From the NCBI GenBank assembly GCA_026873275.1, contig JANTUC010000014.1:62001-126000 (forward strand): a stretch of 64,000 bases of DNA. The letters are read 5' to 3'. The stretch is from Pseudopithomyces maydicus. Its lineage: Eukaryota; Ascomycota; Dothideomycetes; Pleosporales; Didymosphaeriaceae. Shown piece after piece: positions 35,817 through 47,998 of the stretch. Made by a program: the position numbers and the translations under genes. The notes below the pieces were generated by a model. It searched no databases, was not told the origin of the DNA, and was given only the letters and a program-made list of their open reading frames with translations. The first letter of the stretch is position 1, and each line of letters starts with the position of its first letter.

Positions 35817-36696
35817 ATGGCCGAAGCCGCAGGGAGCGTTCCCACCTTCAAGCTCGTGCTTGTCGGCGATGGTGGTACTGGAAAGGTGAGTAATTAGCAC
35901 TCTGGCTGCATTTTTGCGCCTCGCTCTGCCGCGCCTGCGACAGGCGGCGCTGGCCATCCCACCCTGAGAAACGTGCGGCTAACGAGCGCCCGCAGACCAC
36001 CTTCGTCAAGCGCCACTTGACCGGAGAGTTCGAGAAGAAGTACATTGCCACACTCGGTGTCGAGGTCCACCCTCTCGGCTTCACCACGGTACGCCCCTGC
36101 CCTCGCTGGTCGCCCCAGCCGGCATACTGACGAAAAACCAGAACCTCGGCCAGATCCAGTTCGATGTGTGGGACACCGCCGGCCAGGAGAAGTTTGGTGG
36201 TCTCCGTGACGGTTACTACATCAACGGCCAGTGCGGTATCATCATGTTCGACGTTACCTCCCGTATCACCTACAAGAACGTCCCCAACTGGCACCGTATG
36301 TTCCCTTCTCCTGCCCCACCCCGCCTCCATCGCGCCCATACTTACTGACTGCCACCAGGTGATCTTGTCCGCGTCTGCGAGAACATCCCCATCGTCCTCA
36401 CCGGTAACAAGGTCGACGTCAAGGAGCGCAAGGTCAAGGCCAAGGCCATCACCTTCCACCGAAAGAAGAACCTCCAGTACTACGACATCTCGGCAAAGTC
36501 CAACTACAACTTCGAGAAGCCCTTCCTCTGGCTCGCCCGGAAACTCGTCGGCAACCAGACGCTCGAGTTCGTCGCTGGCCTCGCCCTCGCTCCCCCGGAG
36601 GTCCAGGTCGACCAGGCCCTCCTCGCCGAGTACCAGAAGGAGATGGACGCCGCGGCTGCTATGCCCCTGCCCGATGAGGATGACGCCGACTTGTAA
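35817..36696 (+). CDS. gsp1: GTP-binding nuclear protein Ran (Gsp1)
   Basis: Ran is the small GTPase that powers nuclear import and export and guides spindle and nuclear envelope assembly. Exons inferred: 35817-35885, 35996-36088, 36142-36295, 36359-36696 (217 aa, usual length). All G motifs are visible: G-D-G-G-T-G-K-T-T (P-loop, residues 18-26, split by intron 1), switch I with the effector threonine, D-T-A-G-Q-E-K-F-G-G (switch II), N-K-V-D and S-A-K-S. The C-terminus D-E-D-D-A-D-L is the acidic Ran tail, and no prenylation cysteine is present, as expected. Three introns in the N-terminal half, all with consensus sites. Confidence 0.98.
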
Positions 36697-37360
36697 ATGC
36701 AAAATCGTGCCACCCGTGGACGCACTCGCATATAGCGCCGTGCGTTGACGGGCCAGCGTAAAATGACGATGGGACGGATGACGATTGGGATTGGGATTGG
36801 GGCGCACGCAGGAAGCCACACGGTGCGTGCGTGCGACCAGGACACATTTTTTTCTAGCGCGCGTCTGTCTGTCTGTCTGTCTGTCTGTCCAGCTGAGGGC
36901 GACCTCTTATGGACACGGAACGAATATAAAGCATCCGATGTGCGTGCATGGGGGGCTGGCTGGGCGGGAGCTTCAAACCCTTTTTTTTTCTTTGCAAAGT
37001 AATGGGACGCTGGGCTAGCTGGCGTTTCCCCCACCCTCAAACCCCCGATCGAATTGAATCCAATTAGACGCGAGAGAGGATTCGCGCTTTTCTCGAGCAC
37101 GCACGTACGTACCTAGTGTTGTTGTTGTTGTTCGTGTTTGGCTCTAGGGCTGGATGGAACTTTTTTGCACGTGACATTGATTGATTAAGTGGACCCTTGG
37201 ACCGATAAAATCTACTTCTAGGTACTAGGACTGTGGCTAATATGTCTGTTTTATGTTTGCTAGGAATATATATATACGCTCACTGGTTAAGCGGATATAC
37301 CTGTTAACGTACTTACCTACCAATTCACCCTAACTAGCTGCAGAATTGCACCTTCTCTTC

Positions 37361-37384
37361 AATATATATATATATATATATATA
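37361..37384. repeat. (TA)n microsatellite
   Basis: An uninterrupted alternating TA run. Confidence 0.9.
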
Positions 37385-37693
37385 CGTGAAGAGAAATGAA
37401 TATATATTATATAGAAACTTCCTTTTACTTTATCTCCGCTTGCTTTACTTTATATTTATATTTTTATACTTTAGCTTTTACCTTAATTCACTTTCACTTC
37501 ACCTTAACTTTCATCTTATATATCACATCGAATTATATCGCTTTCACTTTCACCTCACCTCACCTTCCTTCACGTCCCCCCTCACACAAATTATTACAAT
37601 GCAATCTTATATAAAAGCTTTTATTTCGTCATTTCCCAACCAAGGTATATAAAATATAAACTATAGATATAGAGAGGTAGGTAAATAGATACA

Positions 37694-37731
37694 CATCCAT
37701 CCATCCATCCATCCATCCATCCATCCATCCA
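37694..37731. repeat. (CATC)n microsatellite
   Basis: Nine CATC units in tandem. Confidence 0.9.
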
Positions 37732-38203
37732 ACGAGAGAATCCGTATAAGAGAAAACCATACAATCAAAAAGGGGTAATCCTACAAACGCTCCCATCCAT
37801 CGCACCCAATCACACCCAATCGCCCGTTCGCCTTAATTCTGATTCCGATTCCGATCCAATCCATCTCATCTCGTCCATCCCACACGAGACCATACCATAA
37901 CACAGCACACACGCCACACATGGAATATCGTGCGCAACAGCGGAGTCACCGCTCCTTTTGGATCTTTGGATTGGGGACTACAAAGCGTAGCTGCCGCGTT
38001 GTTTGTGAGAAGGAAAGAAAGACGGGGAAAAACTTCGCTCGAACGCCACGGGACGGTATAACTTGAAACGACGCGATACGCGGGGGTAAGGAAAGAGGAT
38101 GGGGGATGGGGTGTCGTGGTGGCTCTGGAGGAGAGACAGAGATAGATGGGGCTGGTTGGTAGGTTGAGAGATGGTTGGTGTACACGAGTCTTTTTGTTCT
38201 GGA

Positions 38204-38253
38204 CTGTGTCTGTGTCTGTGTTTGTGTTTGTGTCTGTGTTTGTGTCTGTGTCC
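38204..38253. repeat. TGTGTC/TGTGTT hexamer repeat
   Basis: About eight imperfect hexamers. Confidence 0.85.
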
Positions 38254-38366
38254 GCGGTCACGTCCGAGGCCTCGTCCTCAGCACACACGTGGTGACGCGC
38301 TCGAGTGGACGGGTGTACCAACCACGTACGTACGCACACATGACACGTTCATACCACACGCGCCGT

Positions 38367-40593
38367 TCACGACTTGAGCATCCTAAGGAAAATCAGCTTG
38401 GCACCAACGACAAAATAAATAGCCAGCAGACAGAAAGATAGAAAGAGAGAAAAGGGGAATCAAAACATACGGTGCAATAAGCTGGTTGTACTGCTGAACC
38501 GGCACGGAGGCCCCCGTCTCGATAACCTCGCGGATGACATCGTCGTGCGAGATGTTATTCCACAGGTGGATGCTCATCGCCTTCTTGCTGTTGAACAGGG
38601 TGTGCGCGACGCCGCGGACCTGGCCCAGCACCACGTGCGCAATGTCCCACGTGTTGGAGTACTGCTGGAGGGTGCCCACGTCGAGGCGGATCGACTGCTT
38701 GATGATGTCGTCCTGGCCGTCGGGCACGAGGAACGACCAGTAGGAGAGGTGGACGACGGACGCCATGACGACGACGCACGTGAAGAAGGGGGTGTGGTAG
38801 ATGAGTTGGCCCGGGAGCTTGATCAGGCTGGAGATGTTCTCCGCAGAGGTCAGGCACTTGGCGGTGTGGATCTCGCGCGTCTGTGTCGGGAGCAGCACCT
38901 GGCCTGGCTGGACGCAGATGTTTACGTTCTCGACGCGGCCGAAGCCGAGGTTGGAGCGCGGCCGGTGCAGCATGATGGTGCTGCCGGCGTTGACCATGTG
39001 GGCTTGGAAGAGGACCTCGTCGATCTGGCCGTCGTTGTTGACGATTTCGAGCTTGTTAGCCGGGAGGTGCAGACGCCAGTTCACTAGATACGAGTCCACG
39101 ACGTCGACGGCGTGGTATTCGAATTGGCTGTCGAGACGGGCCACTTCGAAGACTTTACCCAGGATGCGGATGGCGTCGATGAGGTAAGTGAAAGATGAGA
39201 AGATGATCTCCTCTGGGGCAAATGCTGCGTCGTCGTATTCCTGGAGCGTGCGGGGGTAGGGTATTTGCTGCAGGGAATTAGCATACCACAACGCTAGAAG
39301 TGTGGTGGTAATAGTGGCTTACCCCCGAGTAGTACTGGTGGTCTTCGCACGGCAATGGAACTTCAGAGAGGATGTCCTTTAGTCTGAACTGCACACCCGG
39401 ATTGACAGCGGTCAACATGCCATTGACCGTGTAGGATGACCACCACGTCCGCCTCCAGCTCTCTTCCAGGATCCTGTCATTGTTGCCGTGAATGATGGCG
39501 AATTCCGGGCGGTGCATCCCGAGTTCCAGAACCATATTTTGCACCATTTCGAAAATCTGGGCAGATCGGGGCACCTCGTTGTTGGCATGAAGGCCGACAG
39601 CGTACAGAATCAGAGCCTGCACGGAATAGGCGTCCCTCGGGAATTGGCCGCTTTCGATGCTCCGGTTGAGTGCCTCTTTGTACAGGTCGGTGGGAGCCTC
39701 GGCGAGGTAGCATGACCCAAGGTACTGGACGGCATATTCAAGGAGAGGGGCTCGTCGTTCTTTGAAGAGCTGCATCAGGCGCATCTGGGGCAAGCAGAAG
39801 GGATGGGAATTGTAAAAATAATGGTAGAAGGCTTGGATAGGGGTAGGGGGGCCCAAGTGGCCAAACTTGTTCAGCCTTTGGGTTCCATTGAGGTTGAGCT
39901 GGGTGGTGGCGCTGGGGGGAGTGACCAGACCTATGTTGTGTGGGGAAGAGTTCAGGTGGTTGGCGAGGGCCAGCTCATTGCTGAAGGCAAACTCGGGCGA
40001 CAATGACTGGACGCTGGTAGGTGAGAGGTTGGTGTTGAGCACAGTGCCTGATGGTAGGGTGGTCCCGGGTGGGCCTGCTGCACATGAGTGGGAGGTTCGG
40101 TGGGAGGTTTGGTGGGGGTGGTTCAAGTGGAGCATTACTGACCGGATGGTTGGGGTGCGCCGTGCTCTCCCGGCTTCTTCCTCTTGCCCTTCCACCCGCG
40201 GCGAGACTTGATGTAGGTGCAGTCGACGCCGTCGGCCCTGCAGCGCGAGCATCTCACGCCGCCATCACACTTGAGATGGCGGCTGCGGCATGGAACGCAG
40301 GCGACGGCGACCGAGGTCCGTGGCTGGCCGCCGTTCTGCTGGCCGTTTTGCTGGCCGTTCTGCTGGCCGTTCGGGGTGATCTGGCTGGCCTGGCTGTCCT
40401 TGCGCTCCTGGTCAGACCTGGGGGTGAGCTGGCCGGGCGTATTGTCTTGAGTGGTAGAGCTTGCCGAGGGCGACAGACGTAGCGCCAGAGGCGACTCGCC
40501 GGCGGAATCCTGGGCCTGGGCAGCCCAAAAGGCGGCGGGATCCACCGCAGCCGAGGCGGCCATGTTGGCCAGCGGATAGGGCTGCGAGGCCAT
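38367..40593 (-). CDS. Zn2Cys6 fungal transcription factor (about 672 aa)
   Basis: A nuclear DNA-binding regulator; target genes unknown. Exons inferred: 40593-40143, 40077-39323, 39267-38471, 38382-38367. The binuclear cluster C99-x2-C-x6-C-x5-C-x2-C-x6-C125 is followed by a basic linker (R-R-G-W-K-G-K-R-K-K). Before it, residues 70-90 are Gln/Asn repeats (Q-Q-N-G)n. The middle region (about 230-540) has the fungal-specific TF domain with R-R-T-W-W-S-S-Y. The last four-base-donor intron gives a short end, I-A-P-M-L-K-S; without it a hydrophobic tail of 28 residues is read, which is less likely. The start codon is 806 bases from the stop of the Uge3-like gene, so a role in regulating that cluster is possible but unproven. 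Confidence 0.87.
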
Positions 40594-41399
40594 GCTGTGG
40601 GAGTCAGACGGGGCTCAATTGCTCTGGTGGCCGTCGGACGCGAAGAGCGAAGGGTGAATGGTGAATGCAGCGCTGCGACGGCTGGGCTCGCATTCAGCGG
40701 GCCTGGGGTGGGATGGGGTCACGTGCACTAACCATTCCAAGGTAGCGTTCTGTGAGTTCCGCACTCGGGCAGCCCCGTCCGCCTCACAATCGCCTCCAGC
40801 CTGGCTGCAAACGCTGCTCTGCACCACGGCTCTTTGTCCCGCCCCCTGTGCACCAATGCCGTGCGCGCCGAGCATCTTCGACTGTTGCACTGCGTCGAGC
40901 GGGCGCGGCTCGGCGGCTATGCGCGACCCAGCTGATCCACCCTCGCCCACGCAGCCACGCAGCCACGCATCCACCCACCTGCCACCCCCGCGCCCCAGAG
41001 AGGAGAGAGGGGCCCCTCGCCTCACGCCAGCCACGGGACGAGGTTGGACTGACTGCACCATCCAAGATTCCAAGTAGACTGGTCGTTGTATGGTATGTAT
41101 CGTTATTGTTATTAGGCCCGCGCCCCAGAGACGGTCCACGCCACGGGCAGAGCTGGAGCTGCACCACCAAAGTGGACTACTCGTTGTATAGTATGTATTG
41201 CTATTGTTATTAGGCCCTCGCCCGAGGGCAGGCAGACGTGCAGACTAGACCACCAAGACGGAAACGCCCAAACACCAACGCTAAGCTCCCAGGACTGACG
41301 GCCTCTACCATGGCGCCGTCCCAGTCGAGCATGTGCATCGCAACCCAGAGAGGACCAAAGAGAGAACCGGAGACAACCAAAGACAGCCAAACACAAATG
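40594..41399. other. intergenic sequence containing an imperfect tandem duplication
   Basis: The sequence between the TF start and the epimerase stop holds the TF promoter. A unit starting 'cccgcgccccagaga' near 40986 recurs near 41117, and both copies run through 'ctgcaccaNcca' and 'cgttgtatNgtatgtat' to 'gttattaggccc'. No gene is supported. Confidence 0.55.
40986..41222. repeat. imperfect direct tandem repeat, two copies of about 105-130 bases
   Basis: Copy 1 (about 40986-41116) and copy 2 (about 41117-41222) share several blocks in the same order, including 'tattgttattaggccc' at each end. They differ by small indels and substitutions. Confidence 0.65.
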
Positions 41400-42932
41400 C
41401 TAGCACTCCATCGCCTCGCCCGCAGGACACCGCCCCTTGGTAAAGTTCCACACATCCACCGCGCAGTCCGCCAGCGTCTTCTTCGCCTTCCATGCAAGCT
41501 CGCTCTCGGCCCGTCGAACCTCCGCCACACAGAAGCCGACGTCGCCAGCCCGCCGCCCGACCTCGCGCACTGGGATGCTCCTGCCTGACGTCGCCTCGAG
41601 GCTCTGGTGCACCTCGCGCACTGTGTGTCCGCGTCCCGTGCCTGCCAGCAGTCAGCGTTGCACCTCTGCACAGTACTTGTTCTCAGACTTACCCAGGTTG
41701 TATGCCCGGAAGGGCGCTTTGACGCGACCCGCCGCCGACGCCGCCAGAGCAGCAATGTGCCCTTGCGCGAGATCGACCACATGGATGAAGTCACGAACCG
41801 CCGTCCCGTCTGGCGTATTCCAGTCCGTGCCGAAGATGTCCAAAACCGGCTTTGTGCCCGTCAGGACGGTGGCGATGACAGGGATGAGGTTGCTCGGCTT
41901 TTGGCGAGGATCTTCCCCGAGCAGTCCAGATTCATGGCATCCAACCTACGCCGTCCGTATCAGCTATTCGCCCAATCCAAAAGACTGGTCAACTTACCGG
42001 GTTGAAGTATCGCAGTGCCGTGATCGACCACGATGCGTCTGACCGCGCAATGTCCGCCAGGATGGATTCGCACATGAACTTTGACCGGCCGTATGGTGAC
42101 GTGAGGCCCATGACGCCTGGAATCGCCTGTCGCTCGAGCCCCTCGTCATCGCTGAACGTTTCGTTGTGATGCACGCAGAGCTCTTCACGCAAAGGAACAC
42201 CGCAGTTTGCTCCTTCGCCGTAGACGGTCGCCGAGGACGAGAACACAAAGTTCTTGATTCCGAATTCTTCCAAGAGACCAAGGAACTCTACCATGCCGCA
42301 AACGTTGTTCATGTAGTATTTGAGCGGCATGCGGATGCTCTCCTCGACCGATTTGTAGGCAGCAAAGTGGATCACTCCCGTTATCCGTGACTGGCGTTGA
42401 AGAGTAGGTTCTGGCGTATCTTCTGGTTCCATGTCAATGCCAGAATCGGTACGTTGGAGCGCCGAGTAAGGGAAACGATTGGCTGTAGCAGCTGAAGGCT
42501 TGCTGCATACTCTGTACGAGGAGTAACTCGCAAGAATGGACCTCATGAGCGGGCTTCGGTAGTCCATGTGCTGGAAGTGTAGCGCCGGCACTGGCTTGTC
42601 GGTTGTCGCAAAATGCTCGGTGACCAAGGCCTTGATGCGATGCAAGACAGTTTCGTACGAGTTGCTCAGGTCGTCGATGACGAGAACGTTGTAGTTCGCC
42701 TTCAACAGCTCGAGAACGGTGTGAGAACCAATGTATCCGAGCCCCCTACAACCATGATAAAAGGCTGTGATGCATCTTCGCCAATGTCCAATGGATCCGC
42801 TGCAACATCCTCATCAAAGAGAACCGACTTCTGGGTGTCTGGAGTACTGGCAGCTGGAGGGGACTCAGTCGCCGACAGAGAGAAACTGGAGGGAGACGAA
42901 GCTCCTACGTCGAGTTTTGAGCAGTATTCCAT
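41400..42932 (-). CDS. uge3: UDP-glucose 4-epimerase, Uge3-like, one frameshift
   Basis: It interconverts UDP-Glc/UDP-Gal and, in the Uge3 type, UDP-GlcNAc/UDP-GalNAc, giving precursors for galactosaminogalactan. Exons inferred: 42932-41998, 41945-41693, 41641-41400 (about 476 aa if the frame is repaired). The NAD motif G-G-L-G-Y-I-G-S is interrupted: the run of five C on the plus strand at 42742-42746 is one base short, and one more base makes V-V-G-G-L-G-Y-I-G-S-H-T continuous. Downstream are F-S-S-S-A-T-V-Y-G, catalytic S-P-Y-G-R-S-K, R-Y-F-N-P-V-G and V-R-D-F-I-H-V-V-D-L-A. An N-terminal extension (~60 aa) and an ~40-residue insertion after the fourth strand make it longer than GalE (~340). 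It is the first gene of the cluster extending to the right edge. Confidence 0.88.
42742..42746 (-). other. frameshift site in the epimerase gene (C5/G5 run)
   Basis: A five-base homopolymer inside the codons for the Rossmann glycines. The frames before and after it are both clearly coding and differ by one base. Confidence 0.75.
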
Positions 42933-45900
42933 AATGAAACTGGATTATGAAAGCTGGGTCAAGGAGCAGTTGAGGAATTCCCGGCGTTGCCCAGGACCGG
43001 TACGTCTAATTGTCTTATATACATCGAAGCTTCGAAAAGCTCACAAAGCATGACCCGATTAGGCAGAACAAAATCGATGCAAGATTTTTTTCAGTACTGC
43101 CCAATATCGTTTATGCTGGGCCGCCCTTGGCACGCTCCGGCCGCTTGATCCCGATTTATTCTGGTCAGAAGCTGGACCTCTGGTCTAGCACTCTCGAATA
43201 TACTCACTGTTCGGCTAGATCCCTGTTCAATTTGTATGCCATCACATTGGACTACGTACTTTCATATGTCGCACGCAAGGCCTCGGTCTCCAGATGCTTC
43301 CATGGGGTCCATGGAATATGCAAACGGAACCAGCCTGCAGCGAGTATGCATACACACCACGCCTGCTTGGCCCTGGGTACGCGATTACATGTCTGCAGCC
43401 GCTCGATTTACTCTTTCCAGACACACGATTGCAGCCTACGCTCACGGTCGACGTACCCTTTACGGCTGCTCCCCTGTTCCCCTGGTTCGGCGCCTACAAG
43501 AGCAAGGCTGGGGAGTGTGCGCCATTAGCCATGGGCATGTCCGGAGTTCTTCCGTCCTGCCTTTTCCTCTCGACCGGACCGTGGGGTCCAGCCTTCGCGT
43601 GCAGAGACTTCACATCTACCATTTCCCCTGCTTCAGGAGGACTGGCAAGTTGAACCAACGACGTGTTTCGCCGTATCCACGGGCTCAATACACGGCAGTC
43701 GTAAGATCCAGCAGCTGTTTTGGGCAGCTACTGACACCGACCGAGAACATTTGCAAGGCATCTGTAAATTGAATGCGTATTCAATGTCCGTACTATGGGC
43801 CAAGGGTTTACCACGTGGTACTCGAAGAGTTTGCAGCCGCCCCTCAACAGAATCCGGGCAACTCGTCGAGCGATTTCACTCGAGGGAGTATTCACGCTCC
43901 CCCTTCCGAGCATCTCAAAACTTTGTTTACTTTGAGATTTCGATCGTCATAGTCACGAAGTTGGCGAGACTTCCATTTCGGAATTCGGCAGAGGGTGAGA
44001 TTTGCTCTGTTGCCCGAAGTCGCAATACGTCTTGTATGGTTCTGCCTGCTTTCTTCATCCCAGAATAGCCAGGTTTTGTTTTCAGTAACCCGGCAGCCGG
44101 ATTCATCGGAAACCGGCAGTTGTAGACTCTGCGGCCAAAGGTACATTGCAGCGCTTGAGCTAAGCGCATCGCCTAAGGCGGCGTACTCTTCCAATTCTAA
44201 TACTCACCTCCATCATGTTGAGAATGCTTTCATTCACTCGCCCAATTGAACTTCTCTCCCACCAAGCGACCACCCTCAATCATCATGCGTAAAGGAGTAC
44301 GGCCTTGGGACTACGGAGTCAGCTCCATCGTTCGAGTATGATATGTTACCCAGGAACTGGTAACGAAGTAACAACGCGTTCCAGACTTCGTACTTTGCTG
44401 CAGCTATCCGGAAAGGCATCGCGATGAAGGTTGTCTCCGTGAACTCGCATGAGCTTTTCATACCGAATCGTTCACTACACCACCCTTGGCCCACACCTTT
44501 CTCACCATCTTCAGCTCCTCGGGTGCCTTTGTCCGCCAACATGCTTGCCAACTCACAGACACACTCGGCGGTACGGTGCAGGTGCGCTCACGACGATGGT
44601 GTACCTTGTTGTCGGGATGAATGCATACACCTGCACACACACACGGGCACCCTCATGCCTTGTTGATTCGGGTTCGGGTTCTTCGCCCCTCCCGAGAAGA
44701 ATTGGCTCAACAGATGTTGTTCTCACCGAACGATGCAGTCTCACGTCATGTTCCTGTCAATCTTCGTAAGGTCAGCCACTGCACTGCGGGCATGTGCGAT
44801 CCGCTGCACAGCGCTGATCACCTTCGATCTGCTCTCGAATCTCACGAATGTACCAGTGGTGTGGCGAGATGGTGAGATCGTTGAAGTGGTGGCTGTATTG
44901 CGTGAACTGAGGTTGACGGTGCGGACCGTAAGCCCGCCGGCAGAATCTGAGCCCAGAATCAGGAACAGGAATAGTCCGATCACGAAGGCTAGGTGTAGCG
45001 AAACTAGCAACGATCTACACAACCTTCTGACTTCCCCGCGAGCGATGGAAGTTCCCCACAACCAGGCGGCAGCGGGGCCTCTCGCTGCTTTTACTATCGA
45101 TTTCAAGGGTAAGGACCCCGGCCTAACCCCCGTCTAATCCCTGCACTAAACCCTTGTCGTACACGCTAAACCCTACCTCAACTTCATCTCTCCTGCATTG
45201 GATGCAGCGGTGAACCTCTTCCCCGGGGCCGGTTAGTCTCCGGCCTGTAAATTTACTGCGCCATGCTATACAGCCTCAATTTGCTCCCCGCAATCGAACC
45301 GGACTCTTCTGATGCGGCTTCTGTGTCGACGTGGCTACTACTACCGGCCTCTGCAATGTCAAGGTTCAGTCTGGGTACCGTATGCCTTCTTTACCAGGCA
45401 ATGTGTCGGAATATTTCTGAGCCACTGACGTGGTTTGAGCACTTTTGACGTTTTGGATTTTTGGCGAGGCGGCTGAAGCGAAATGCCTGTCTGCACCAGA
45501 CCAGCTGACTGAGAAGGCACCATGGCTGATGTCTTTCCATATGATCTTCGCCCGCCACTTCATCAATCAAGTGCATAATATTGTTCCACGGCGCTGACAC
45601 GCATCGCCCGTATTTGCATGTCCCACGACACTACTTCGTTTCCAGAACGGAGCAGACTGGAAGTCCAGATATGCAAAAGCACGATGTGCTTTTTTCTATT
45701 CACGGATACGAACGAGTAAATTTGCATGGAAGGGACAGACATGTTCTATTGAATAGAATACACCCTATCCCACGGCCATGTAGTGTGGCTGCGTACTGCG
45801 CCGAGTGACGACTTGTTGGGACTCAACTCGGACCGGAACCTTCCTCGAATCATAGCAGAATCATTGGCATTCTCGCCCACGTTCTGCTGCATGTATCATG

Positions 45901-46895
45901 CTACTATTGGCGTGTCCCCACCCCGGATTTTCGTTATGCGTAAAAGTATGCGTAAAAAGTAGGCCAGTGACAAGCATCTCTGAGACAACATTGCCACAAG
46001 AAGCCTCTAGATTCTGCACCTGCTAGCCGACCTGTTGCCAATGGTCACGACATTATTCAATATGGTTGCCTCACTCTGAATCCAACATCGCCCCCTAATG
46101 CTAGTACAGTCTTCCCAATCCAGCGAAGAAAAAAAATCCAACACAAGCCGAGTGTTCCGCAGGTAAAATACCAAGGTGCCAAGAGATGTTTTATGCATTG
46201 CCGACCCAAGATGCCGTAAATTGCGTGCATGGTAAATCCACACATCGAAGTTTTGGCCGTCATCGGAACATGACTACAATAATCTTTTCTTTCCCACGGC
46301 TTTTTGAAAAAGCGAATTGCTCACTAATTGCATGCTGTAATGGCAGTCCAACAGTGATTTTCTCCAATAATTGATCTTCCACCTATCACTGCTCACCCCA
46401 AGCCTTTGGCAAGGCGTGAGAATGTACCACTACACCTCGCTTACGCTAGCGTCATTCCGGCCTCGTATTGCACAGAAGTAGGTAGGTAACTACACTAGCT
46501 GTCCATGTACATACATACACAACTTGGTCTTCCCGGTTCGCAAGCATCAGTCGTGTGGAATGGATGCATCTTGAGCAACCGTCCCCCAGCTAGGTATGTA
46601 GACAACTGGCCCTCGCCTACTACACCCGCTTCCATCGTTTCATGAACGCCTTCTACACCATCGGACATCGGCGGTAATTCCGGTTTCCATACCATTTACG
46701 CGAGTCGACGTGGAATGCGCCCCATGCACGAACCTGCCCGGCCGGCCCTCCCTCTCACCTGAGCAATAACAAGCGGGTTTTCCCCCTCCGTCGCCATGCT
46801 GCTCAACAATAATGCCCTGAATTGAGGACGCGTAGTCCCCTACTTTACCTACATACATGGCTGTCCGGGGGTGCGGTTTCGGGGGGTCCACCGAA

Positions 46896-46920
46896 GGGGG
46901 GGGGGGGGGGGGGGGGGGGG
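46896..46920. repeat. 25-base poly-G run
   Basis: Twenty-five consecutive G, followed within seven bases by (ACAT)n. The true length is uncertain in any assembly. Confidence 0.9.
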
Positions 46921-46926
46921 TGGCGG

Positions 46927-46950
46927 TACATACATACATACATACATACA
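46927..46950. repeat. (ACAT)n microsatellite
   Basis: About six ACAT units directly after the poly-G run. Confidence 0.85.
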
Positions 46951-47942
46951 TTCGTACACGAGAAACATAGAAAGAGAGAAAAAAAAAACAAAGGAAAAAT
47001 GAAACCTCGCTTTCGCCAGCCAGCCAGCCAAGCGCCCTGTGCCGATCCCCACAACCCCGAGATCTGGGACGATTCTACCGCATTCATCCGCTGGCTGGCG
47101 GCATGCACGTTGCATGGGCCCTGGTCGGCGCGTTTCCGACTACCTAGCACTAGCACTAGCAGGCAGACAGAGGATGCGAAACGTCCATCTGGGCCAATGA
47201 AATATAGCCGAGGGCGCGAGACATGTCCGACCTTCCGCAATGAATCGTGCTAGGCGTATAGGCAAGATGCGCCGTGGGCTTGTTGGTTGGTTGGTGGCAG
47301 GCAGAGCAGCCGTATGTACTTGTCAGCATTGCTGGTGTGCCGTGAGTGGGCGGTATTGTTGTGTTTCCCATCGGCGGAGTACCTTGCTGCCTACAATGCT
47401 ATGTGCAGGTATATCACGGCCGTGCTAAGAGATGGGATCACGTACACGTACTTTTGCGTAACGCGCCAGACACAGAGAGAGCCATCACGGCGGTGCGGAT
47501 GTTGGGCTTCTGCCATCTGCCTGCCACCTGCCTGCCATCCATCCATCTGCCATACCCTCTGTCGGTCCGCTCATCACGCTCCCTCCCTCGCTCGCGGCGC
47601 AACTTTCGCCGATCAGCACGCAAAATGACGTTTCGCAGTGCGGCTCTGAGCCCCAGCCAAGGGATCACCCCGTTTAGATTGCCGCGCCTCGTCACGCCCA
47701 CTCTATACAAGGCCGCCGTTTTGCGCGCGATAGTGCTTCAATCTCTAAGGCTCCACTGCGGAATGAGCGTGCGGCGTGGTTGAAGAGTAGAGCCGCGGTG
47801 AGGACGACGTCTGTGTATGTATATGTATATACAAACGCACGTACGTACGTACGCAGAGACACTGTGTGCAGAGATGTATGGAGATGCACATACATATGCA
47901 GTCATGCGCCTTTGCCGCCGCCACCTGCTAACGTTCGCTCTA

Positions 47943-47998
47943 AGCACGCACGCACGCAAGCAAGCAAGCAAGCAAGTAAGCAAGTAAGCAAGTAAATA
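47943..47998. repeat. (CAAG/CACG)n microsatellite
   Basis: Tandem four-base units CACG, CAAG and TAAG over about 55 bases. Confidence 0.8.

Larger units (their letters stand above)
36697..38366. other. intergenic sequence with microsatellites
   Basis: No supported gene in about 1.7 kb. It contains (GTCT)n near 36868-36892, (TA)n at 37361-37384, a strongly AT-rich stretch 37200-37680, (CATC)n at 37694-37731 and a TGTGTCTGTGTT-type repeat at 38204-38253. Confidence 0.6.

Noticed and set aside
36164..36748. 194-codon Ser/Thr/Pro-rich plus-strand frame
   Set aside because: Out-of-frame reading of the Ran exons.
43010..43528. 172-codon plus-strand frame with L-I-P-I-Y that recalls the start of GH135/spherulin-4 proteins
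   Set aside because: The similarity stops after a few residues, the start is a non-ATG codon, and the later conserved motifs are absent.
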